Translations under genes and position numbers: made by a program
Shown here: positions 1-5,957 of the stretch, piece by piece
Position numbering within the stretch: position 1 is the first letter of the stretch
Layout: each line of letters opens with the position of its first letter
Assembly (NCBI GenBank): GCA_046710875.1
Contig: JBKEHQ010000059.1
Location: forward strand, 1 to 7,576
Reading direction: 5' to 3'
Length of the DNA: 7,576 nt
Source: MGIIb-O3 sp046710875
Lineage (GTDB): Archaea; Thermoplasmatota; Poseidoniia; Poseidoniales; Thalassarchaeaceae
Notes under the pieces: model-generated
What the model was told of the DNA's origin: nothing
Database searches by the model: none
Seen by the model: the letters and a program-made list of their open reading frames with translations, nothing else

Positions 1-896
1 TTATCTGCTAAATACATCATAAATAGAAATCCAGCACCATAATCAGCAGATCTATCATTCCACCATCTTAGGCTAATGCTGGAATTTTCTGCCCATTCAT
101 TAACGTGGGAACTTAGAGTATCAGTAACTCCAAAGCATAAAAATGCAGCCATATCCGCTGATCCTTCATCTATCCAACTATATTCAAATGGATCTCTGGA
201 ATTATGTATTAAATGTTCAAATTCATGAGCAAGTATCGTATTTCTTGAATTCATATCATCAATATCGAAAAATAAACTTTCTCTCATGGATGAAATTCCT
301 GCTTGGAAATATCCTCCAGTATTTCCAGTACCATCAATTCCATAAATTACTATTTCTATTTGACAATTATTGTCAACATCGGGAGGATTTCCAAAATAAT
401 TGACATCTGTGGGATATATTATTGATTCCCATGTTGATGCAATGTCACTTAATATAATTGATGAAACAATCTTTCCTTCTTCAACAAAGATTGCAGAATT
501 TGCAGATATTTTCATTACAGTTGCGGAAATTGTGCCTCCTGTAGTAGTAATATTATCACTTTCACCAACATTCCACGAATTTTCACAACTCCGAATTGAA
601 GACTTAGTATCTTGTTCAGAAGAAAAAGGCAATATAACGTCTGGATATCCTTCTTCTACCCATTGAGTCTTCAAAATTCCAGTTAGGGAGTAAATCGGCA
701 AATCATCACCGTTAAACATATACTCCTTTCCCTCAACATCAGGAGTAGATTCTGAGAGGCCTGATATTATGTATTCAATCTTTTCATTATTATCTATTGG
801 TTCAGAAGCAACAAAAGGTAAAAGTAACGAAGAAACGAATAGTGAGGCTATTAATAAGGAAATATTGACATTACAGTTTTGTGCCTTACTATTCAT
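1..896 (-). CDS. Secreted zinc metallopeptidase, M30 (hyicolysin)-like gluzincin; C-terminus beyond window
   Basis: I translated the minus strand by hand. An open frame runs from ATG at 896-894 to the window edge (298 residues visible, no stop), with an in-frame TAG at 902-900 just upstream. Residues 11-30 form a signal-peptide hydrophobic core (NISLLIASLFVSSLLLPFVA), so the protein is exported. The zinc site is HEFEH at 224-228 (H224, H228 as ligands, E225 as catalytic base). A WIDEGSADMA segment at 241-250 supplies the likely third ligand, E244, which is the gluzincin HExxH...E arrangement. Upstream, DVDNN (173-177), IYGIDG (184-189) and GGYFQAG (194-200), and downstream YGAGFLFMMYLAD (286-298), fit the catalytic region of M30-like peptidases. 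The substrate is unknown; extracellular protein degradation or processing is inferred. An M6/immune-inhibitor-like peptidase is the main alternative. The gene is divergent from the cyclotransferase gene. The family assignment is from motif memory, not a search. Confidence 0.85.
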   Translation of the reverse strand, partial: MNSKAQNCNVNISLLIASLFVSSLLLPFVASEPIDNNEKIEYIISGLSESTPDVEGKEYMFNGDDLPIYSLTGILKTQWVEEGYPDVILPFSSEQDTKSSIRSCENSWNVGESDNITTTGGTISATVMKISANSAIFVEEGKIVSSIILSDIASTWESIIYPTDVNYFGNPPDVDNNCQIEIVIYGIDGTGNTGGYFQAGISSMRESLFFDIDDMNSRNTILAHEFEHLIHNSRDPFEYSWIDEGSADMAAFLCFGVTDTLSSHVNEWAENSSISLRWWNDRSADYGAGFLFMMYLAD

Positions 897-904
897 TCCC
901 TACG

Positions 905-910
905 CCTCCC
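905..910 (-). promoter_or_regulatory. Shine-Dalgarno site of the metallopeptidase gene
   Basis: The minus strand reads GGGAGG here, followed by 8 nt and then ATG at 896. This is an ideal spacing, and with the in-frame stop at 902-900 it fixes the start codon. Confidence 0.75.
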
Positions 911-915
911 AACTC

Positions 916-925
916 TATAATTATA
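916..925 (+). promoter_or_regulatory. Candidate TATA box (palindromic) for the cyclotransferase operon
   Basis: TATAATTATA is a perfect 10-base palindrome in the divergent intergenic region, and it overlaps a second palindrome, AATTATAATT, at 919-928. On the plus strand, a start site about 25 nt downstream of the box would lie at roughly 945-950, giving a very short or absent leader before ATG 955. That agrees with the lack of any Shine-Dalgarno sequence there. This is inferred from spacing only. Confidence 0.45.
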
Positions 926-940
926 ATTCGGTCCTTAGGC

Positions 941-949
941 TTATTTTAA
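941..949 (-). promoter_or_regulatory. Candidate TATA box for the metallopeptidase gene
   Basis: The minus strand reads TTAAAATAA. An archaeal start site about 25 nt downstream would fall near 920, giving a short leader that contains the GGGAGG ribosome binding site before the ATG at 896. The position fits, but no transcript data support it. The palindromic element at 916-925 is too close to the ATG to serve a transcript that carries this binding site. Confidence 0.4.
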
Positions 950-954
950 CGTCG

Positions 955-1971
955 ATGGAGCATTGTTCATACATTTATAATAAATATGCCCCTAAAAATG
1001 CTTTTTTAATTATTTTTACTATTATGTTCCTATCTCATAACTCATTAGAAATCTCTTATGCAGACTCTCACTCATATGCAAGTAACGTGCTAAAAGTAAC
1101 TGAACATGATGAAAATGCATTTACACAAGGCTTAGAGATATATGATGATAGATTATTTGAGAGTACTGGCCTTTATGGTTCCTCAAGCCTACGTGAAGTT
1201 AATGCTTCTTCTGGACAGATAATTCGGCAAATTTCCTTTTCAGATGATATTTTTGCCGAAGGCATAACTATCATAAATAATACAATTGTTTTACTAACTT
1301 GGAAAGAAAATATCGCCTTTATAATTGATATCGATACCTTTGATGTCATTGGTAATTATACATATTCGGGAGAAGGATGGGGCTTGTGTAATGATGGTAA
1401 TTCTTATGTTATGTCAAACGGTTCTTCAGAAATTTCATTCAGAAATTTAGAAAATTTTGATATAATTAGATCCATAGTGGTGATTGAAGATAAAATTGAA
1501 ATTTCTAATTTGAATGAACTTGAATGTGTGGGAAATTCCATCTATGCAAATATTTGGGGAGAAAATAGGATAATAGAAATAAATATGTCATCCGGCCAAG
1601 TAGAAAAATCAATTTCCTTTGATTCACTGGAATTTAATACAAATTCTTCACATTCAGTTTTGAATGGAATAGCCTACTCATCTGCCGATGATGCCTTTTG
1701 GATAACTGGAAAATATTGGTCAAACATGTACCTTACTGAATTTATAGTTGATGATCTTCTAATTTCAGAAGATTTTGTAATTGAAGAAGAGGATTTTCTT
1801 ACTAAATATAAAAACAAAATCCTATCTTTTATTATTGTAACCATTATTACAATTTTTATAATACCTGGTTCATGGCCATTCTTAAGTTTAATATTTTATA
1901 AATTATTCAAGCGGCAAACTGAACACCTAGGGGCATCTGGGAAGAGTGAAAGGGGGGATGAAATTACTTGA
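955..1971 (+). CDS. Membrane-anchored, exported glutaminyl-peptide cyclotransferase (glutamine cyclotransferase, plant/bacterial type)
   Basis: This enzyme converts N-terminal glutamine of peptides to pyroglutamate with release of ammonia. The 338-residue product has the blocks of the five-bladed propeller family (Glu_cyclase_2): HDENAFTQGL (51-60), FESTGLYG (68-75), AEGITI (101-106), LTWK (114-117), GEGWGL (139-144), LNELE (186-190), IYANIW (196-201), VLNGIAY (235-241) and TGKYW (251-255). E69, W116, W142, N187 and K253 lie in the conserved active-site segments. Residues 15-36 look like a signal peptide ending in SYA. Residues 289-316 form a hydrophobic C-terminal span followed by a basic tail (KLFKRQ), so the propeller should face outside, tethered to the membrane. 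I chose ATG 955 because it includes the signal peptide and does not overlap the divergent gene; the next in-frame ATG, 1024, would lose the hydrophobic core. The frame is open further upstream to 769, but that would run into the peptidase gene. It is first in a three-gene operon, and its stop overlaps the next start by 4 nt. Confidence 0.92.
   Translation: MEHCSYIYNKYAPKNAFLIIFTIMFLSHNSLEISYADSHSYASNVLKVTEHDENAFTQGLEIYDDRLFESTGLYGSSSLREVNASSGQIIRQISFSDDIFAEGITIINNTIVLLTWKENIAFIIDIDTFDVIGNYTYSGEGWGLCNDGNSYVMSNGSSEISFRNLENFDIIRSIVVIEDKIEISNLNELECVGNSIYANIWGENRIIEINMSSGQVEKSISFDSLEFNTNSSHSVLNGIAYSSADDAFWITGKYWSNMYLTEFIVDDLLISEDFVIEEEDFLTKYKNKILSFIIVTIITIFIIPGSWPFLSLIFYKLFKRQTEHLGASGKSERGDEIT
1952..1957 (+). 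promoter_or_regulatory. Ribosome binding site supporting a TTG start at 1968
   Basis: A run of six G within AGGGGGGATGA lies 10 nt before TTG 1968. The ATG at 1958 is in another frame and hits TGA after five codons. The next in-frame ATG in the target frame falls inside the first membrane helix. TTG is therefore the best start. Confidence 0.55.
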
Positions 1972-2726
1972 GTGAAGACGAAAATTTTGATAATTTATCG
2001 GGTATAGAAATTTGGTTATCTGACTTATCTCATGATTCAGCAACAAGGATTGCAGGGGCTATTCTGATAATTATCGGGGGAGTGATGGGAGTACTACTTG
2101 GAATTCTAACTATTTCGGCAAACCCTACTGAAATATTATCTGGTTCGTTGGAAGGAGATGATAATTATGCAGATATAGCAGGAATTGTAAATACCGCATT
2201 AATTGATAATAATACGGGCGGAGAACCATTGGAAGGAGTAAAAATTACTCTTTTAAATGATGATGGAACTGCAACTGGTAAGGAAACATATACTGATTCG
2301 AGTGGCAGATTCACTTTTACAGAGTTATCACGCAAATCATCAATAATTTATGCTACATTTCCAGACAATATTTCGGTTAGGATACTTCTTATTCCTGGCG
2401 ATCATGCTCAGATACCTATTACTATGACCCCTGGTGATGAATCAAAAATTAATGAAATAGATTGGACTGGAGATAGTCAATTAGGTGACTCAGCATACCT
2501 TGCCACAATTATTGCAATTTTTACATTATTATCTGGTATATCAGGAATTATCGGAGGACTAGAAGTTCTAAATAGCAATAGTTATAGAAAAGCATGGTGG
2601 CTTTCGTTTATTGGATTATGGAGCCGTGGTGGCCTTTTCATTGGACCATTAATGATACTAATTGGAATGGGGATAACTAGTCTAACTAAGTCGCAATTCA
2701 AATCTAACAATACTTATGATGAATGA
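1968..2726 (+). CDS. Membrane protein with an extracytoplasmic carboxypeptidase-regulatory-like domain
   Basis: The product has 252 residues and its function is not recognised. It has an acidic N-terminus (1-26) and a first membrane helix at about 28-50. A soluble beta-rich segment at about 66-153 resembles the CarboxypepD_reg / Cna-B-type sandwich: DIAGIVNT at the start, PLEGVKITLLNDDG (87-100), then YTDSSGRFTFTEL (108-120), the usual change-of-strand motif of that fold. A second helix spans about 176-198. A positively charged YRKAW turn follows, and then a hydrophobic stretch at 209-238 that could be one long helix or a hairpin. With the basic YRK turn inside, the sandwich domain lies outside. 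Such domains are usually binding or structural rather than catalytic. The TTG start overlaps the upstream stop (TTGA), and the end overlaps a possible ATG of the kinase gene (ATGA), so the three genes are probably translated together. The domain call is from pattern recognition; the biological role is unknown. Confidence 0.82.
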   Translation: MSEDENFDNLSGIEIWLSDLSHDSATRIAGAILIIIGGVMGVLLGILTISANPTEILSGSLEGDDNYADIAGIVNTALIDNNTGGEPLEGVKITLLNDDGTATGKETYTDSSGRFTFTELSRKSSIIYATFPDNISVRILLIPGDHAQIPITMTPGDESKINEIDWTGDSQLGDSAYLATIIAIFTLLSGISGIIGGLEVLNSNSYRKAWWLSFIGLWSRGGLFIGPLMILIGMGITSLTKSQFKSNNTYDE

Positions 2727-2728
2727 GG
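2725..2728 (+). promoter_or_regulatory. Ribosome binding site favouring kinase start at 2735
   Basis: GAGG is followed by 6 nt and ATG 2735. The alternative ATG 2723, which overlaps the previous stop as ATGA, has no purine-rich sequence at a proper distance. This argues for the inner start, although ATGA overlap by termination-reinitiation is possible. Confidence 0.45.
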
Positions 2729-2734
2729 ATTTAT

Positions 2735-4075
2735 ATGTATTTGATTACAATAGAGGGCGGAGATGGAAGTGGAAAAGGCTTAGCCACTAAGATTGTAGCT
2801 GAAATATTAGAAAAAGAATTCACATTCACTTCAGTTGAAATTACGGGGGAGCCAAGGCGCGATCATCCTTTGGGACGCCTAGCAATTGATGCAGTAAAAC
2901 ATAAAACTCTCACGCCGGAAGAAGAAGCTGGATTGTTTGCAGCAGATAGGATTGACCATTCTCATTCATGGATTTTACCGCGTTTACAAGAGGGCAGAGC
3001 AGTCGTAAGTGAAAGAAATGTTCATTCATCAATTGTTTATCAAGGAATAGTCGGTAATTTGGGAGTTGAAAAAGTAGCCCAAATTAATTCTGCTGCACTT
3101 ATACCGGATTTATGTATTTGGGTTGATTGTGACCCAAAAGTAGCTCTTAAAAGAATAGAAAGCGGTACACTTCGAAATTTATCGGATAAAAGTGAATATT
3201 TTGAAACTTCAGAATTACAGACAAAAATAAGGTCCGGATATCAAAAACTCCTTTCAGGGAATATGGAGATGCCCGTGCCATTTGATATGGGTGCATTGAT
3301 AGGCCCAATATTGAATGAAAGTTCAGTTTCAGAGTTTCGTAAACAATTATCATTAGTTGTAAAAAATTTTATTCATTCCAAACCCAATCCAATTAATGTA
3401 AATATACATAATGTGGATTTATACTGTTTAAAAAATTTAGTTGATTCAATGGAGGGTCAGGCAATCCTTGAAGGAATTGGATTAAGTCCCCTACGTGATG
3501 ATAAAAATTGGTTGGGAAATAAGAAACCCTGGGAAATTCTTAATAATATTCAAAATGAACACAATTCAATTTTATCCAAATTAATCGAAGACCCTAAAAA
3601 TCCTTCACCAAAGAATATTTTGAACCATTCAATATCATCTATTTGCGGAACCTTGTCATTACTAAATCCTACGGATATATCTGGAATAAGAAGTGCAATG
3701 GGTCCAATTCGTAATGTATCTGCTAGCCATACAAGAAAAATAGTTCGCTTCCTTTGTGATGAATCATCTTGGATTTTTCAGAACTCAGCATTATTGTCTA
3801 AAGAAAAATCCACATCCCAATTAAAAAATGATTATTTTCACTTTGGTAGATTAATATTGGTCATTTGGCCAATTAGAAGTGAAATAAATAAGTGGCAAAG
3901 AGAAAATACCCAATCCTCATTAATTGATTGTATGTCTGAATTAATACAAATCAAAGATAATGATATACTACTTGAATATGTTATTGATAGAATTAATATA
4001 GTCGGCCCGGGAAATCTCAAATTTAAAGAAATATCAACAAAACAAGAACTTGTCAAGTGGTGGAAGGGAAATTAA
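2735..4075 (+). CDS. tmk: Thymidylate kinase with a large unrecognised C-terminal domain
   Basis: Thymidylate kinase phosphorylates dTMP to dTDP with ATP in the cytoplasm. Numbered from ATG 2735 (446 residues), the N-terminal 210 residues carry the family marks: P-loop EGGDGSGKG (7-15), a GEP segment (38-40) in place of REPGGT, AADRIDHS (69-76), SERNVHSSIVYQG (92-104) matching the DRxxxSxxAYQG block with Glu for Asp, and PDLCIWVDCDPKVALKRI (124-141). Typical enzymes end near 200-215 residues. Here about 230 more residues follow, apparently alpha-helical and soluble, with no motif I recognise. The P-loop lysine is followed by Gly-Leu instead of Ser/Thr, which is unusual. ATG 2723 would add four residues and overlap the preceding stop; 2735 has the better binding site and places beta-1 right after the start, as usual in this family. 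The gene is last in the operon and ends one base from the convergent operon. The kinase fold is certain; dTMP specificity is likely, not proven. Confidence 0.88.
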   Translation: MYLITIEGGDGSGKGLATKIVAEILEKEFTFTSVEITGEPRRDHPLGRLAIDAVKHKTLTPEEEAGLFAADRIDHSHSWILPRLQEGRAVVSERNVHSSIVYQGIVGNLGVEKVAQINSAALIPDLCIWVDCDPKVALKRIESGTLRNLSDKSEYFETSELQTKIRSGYQKLLSGNMEMPVPFDMGALIGPILNESSVSEFRKQLSLVVKNFIHSKPNPINVNIHNVDLYCLKNLVDSMEGQAILEGIGLSPLRDDKNWLGNKKPWEILNNIQNEHNSILSKLIEDPKNPSPKNILNHSISSICGTLSLLNPTDISGIRSAMGPIRNVSASHTRKIVRFLCDESSWIFQNSALLSKEKSTSQLKNDYFHFGRLILVIWPIRSEINKWQRENTQSSLIDCMSELIQIKDNDILLEYVIDRINIVGPGNLKFKEISTKQELVKWWKGN

Positions 4076-4076
4076 T

Positions 4077-4823
4077 TTATCTTATTCTCAAAGTAGATTT
4101 TGCTGGTAAAATCACATCTTCCGAACTATCGAAACTACTGGGCTTGGCCGCAATCATTGAACATATTAACCAGCCAAGTGTAAATCCTGCAATTATTCCT
4201 GTAATGAGTCTTATCGAATTATTCGACTCATAATTTGTCAATAACTGTACTAACCCATCTATTCCTATTGGAATAATTGATGCAAAAATTATTCCAATCA
4301 TGACAAAAATACGTTTATCCCTTACATAAACCTCATCTAAGTATTTGTCCGGAATAATTGTTAGAAAAGTATCTCTAAGTGTCCATCTGTTAACGCCTTT
4401 AAGCATGAATATCAACGCACCTAATATAATTCCAAATAATATGCCAACATCTCTAACGCAGATAGGCATTTGATTATCATTAATTTTCCATGATCTTTCA
4501 TGTTTCTGATGACAATTGAGGTCCCCTATTGCATAGGTTAATGCAAATATTGGATTTAATTCCATCCATGCAAATGTTCCTCCATGTTTGGATTGATCAT
4601 GTCCTATTTCAGCATATTCTCCATGGTCCAAATTGCCCCAACTACTTTCATAAGCATAATCAAAAGCATTAGCACGACCTGATAATTCAGGAACCTCTCC
4701 CTCGTCGATTAATGCAGGTGCTAAGAAACTCAAAAAAGCATACGAACTAATAATTAAAATTAAAATTTTAGAAATTTTTATCTCAGTCTTTCTATTTAGC
4801 AAACCATTTCTAGAAGTTTGCAT
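4077..4823 (-). CDS. DUF2085-type integral membrane protein, last gene of the suf operon
   Basis: The product has 248 residues and no known function. The DUF2085 signature is clear: CHQKHERS (104-111), then QMPICVRDVG (118-127), and near the C-terminus GIDGLVQLL (187-195) with SNNSIRLITG (200-209). Predicted membrane helices lie at about 17-38, 124-142, 170-190 and 204-224. The loop between the first two (39-123) is His-rich (H67, H75, H80) and contains C104, H105 and C122, which might bind a metal; that is inference. The usual second cysteine of the CxRCxG block is Asp125 here. The ATG at 4823 lies 10 nt after the sufD stop, and the only candidate upstream, GTG 4833, meets TAA two codons later. 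Close spacing implies co-transcription with sufCBD, but no Fe-S role is established for this family. Confidence 0.82.
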   Translation of the reverse strand: MQTSRNGLLNRKTEIKISKILILIISSYAFLSFLAPALIDEGEVPELSGRANAFDYAYESSWGNLDHGEYAEIGHDQSKHGGTFAWMELNPIFALTYAIGDLNCHQKHERSWKINDNQMPICVRDVGILFGIILGALIFMLKGVNRWTLRDTFLTIIPDKYLDEVYVRDKRIFVMIGIIFASIIPIGIDGLVQLLTNYESNNSIRLITGIIAGFTLGWLICSMIAAKPSSFDSSEDVILPAKSTLRIR

Positions 4824-4833
4824 ATTATCGCAC

Positions 4834-5946
4834 TCACTTGGAATTCATATTTTTTAATTCAGAATATAACATTTTGCTGAGCCAATCATGGACTTCCATA
4901 CTTCCCATTTTAGATAATGTTGAATTAAGAAAAGCGGCTATTAATGCAGATTTAGCATCCATTGGTGAAAACCCACGGGCTTGAAGATAAAATAATTGAC
5001 TTTCATCTATCGGGCCATTAGCTATTCCATGGCCACAACCAACAACTTCATTTTCTAAAACTTCTAATTCTGGTATTCCGTCTGCCTCAGCATCTTTTGA
5101 TAGTAATAAATTATGAAAATTTTGAGATGCATCGGCACCTTTGGATCCGTTTGCAACTTTCAACATCCCAGTACCTATTGTTTTACTCTTACCTCCACAC
5201 GCAGCATTCCAACTAAGTCTACTAAACGTCTGGGGGGCATCATGCTGAATTTCTATATGGTAATCTAAATGCATTGAATCTCTTGATAATATTGATCCAA
5301 TTACTCTTAAATTACTTCCAATTTCCCCCAACCTATATCTTAAATCTGCTTTTGTCCTTTCCGATCCAGATGACACTGTTCCCGTACTAAATTCCGCATC
5401 TCTACCTAATGAAATAGCATCTACTCTCAACAATGTACCTCTTTCTTGAAGTCCTACGGTTATGTCATTAATGTTCGACCCATTGCCAATTCTTCCAGTC
5501 CTCAGTAAACCCATCCAATTTGTGCTTCCCTTGATTATGGTAACAATTTCAAATTCACATCTTTCTCCAATATCCAGAGTAAGCTGCATTCCGTTAATTT
5601 CATCTCCAGCATCGATTTCTAGTAATATTGGTTCATTTGAAATAAATTTCGATTCAGTCTTTAATATCCATTTAGAATCTTCAGAAATGGCTTTAATGAA
5701 ATTGGTAGAAACATCATCTGAGTCAGGTAGCCTAATCTCTTCTCCAACGCCACGAATTAACTCTATTCCCGTGGGAGATTCCGTTCCACTAAGATTCAGT
5801 AACCTCATTTTTGGTCCTTTAACTTCTTTTGGTATATCTTTGACTTTTCCAGTTGGATGAACTTTCTTCCACGGAGAATATCTCCATAGATGGTCCGCCC
5901 TATGGGGAAGTTCAGAAACTTCAATATATTTATTGATGCTATTCAT
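4834..5946 (-). CDS. sufD: Fe-S cluster assembly protein SufD
   Basis: SufD pairs with SufB in the cytosolic SufBC2D complex, which assembles Fe-S clusters using SufC ATPase activity. The product has 370 residues, somewhat shorter than the roughly 420 of the E. coli protein. The conserved C-terminal part is plain: the beta-helix core runs from about 105 to 300, followed by GCGHGIANGPIDESQLFYLQARG (303-325). C304 and H306 occupy the positions of E. coli C358 and H360, the latter implicated in cluster formation at the SufB-SufD interface. A helical tail follows (326-366). The N-terminus contains the WRYSPW segment (21-26) typical of SufD. The start ATG lies 11 nt after the sufB stop with no strong ribosome binding site, suggesting coupled translation. 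A second SufB-like protein is the only alternative; the length and the CxHG motif favour SufD. Confidence 0.94.
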   Translation of the reverse strand: MNSINKYIEVSELPHRADHLWRYSPWKKVHPTGKVKDIPKEVKGPKMRLLNLSGTESPTGIELIRGVGEEIRLPDSDDVSTNFIKAISEDSKWILKTESKFISNEPILLEIDAGDEINGMQLTLDIGERCEFEIVTIIKGSTNWMGLLRTGRIGNGSNINDITVGLQERGTLLRVDAISLGRDAEFSTGTVSSGSERTKADLRYRLGEIGSNLRVIGSILSRDSMHLDYHIEIQHDAPQTFSRLSWNAACGGKSKTIGTGMLKVANGSKGADASQNFHNLLLSKDAEADGIPELEVLENEVVGCGHGIANGPIDESQLFYLQARGFSPMDAKSALIAAFLNSTLSKMGSMEVHDWLSKMLYSELKNMNSK

Positions 5947-5957
5947 TTTAACACCAA

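Noticed and set aside
143..666. Plus-strand open frames of 86 and 88 codons
   Set aside because: They lie antisense to the metallopeptidase frame, which has a signal peptide, an HExxH motif and a ribosome binding site; the plus-strand products show no recognisable features.
769..954. N-terminal extension of the cyclotransferase frame from ATG 769
   Set aside because: It would overlap the start of the divergent peptidase by 128 bases and place 62 unrelated residues before a clear signal peptide.
3147..4056. Two minus-strand open frames of 68 and 72 codons
   Set aside because: Both are antisense to the kinase gene, and they lack recognisable motifs or starts with binding sites.
5462..5860. 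Plus-strand open frame of 132 codons
   Set aside because: It is the antisense shadow of sufD, whose product is conserved through this region.
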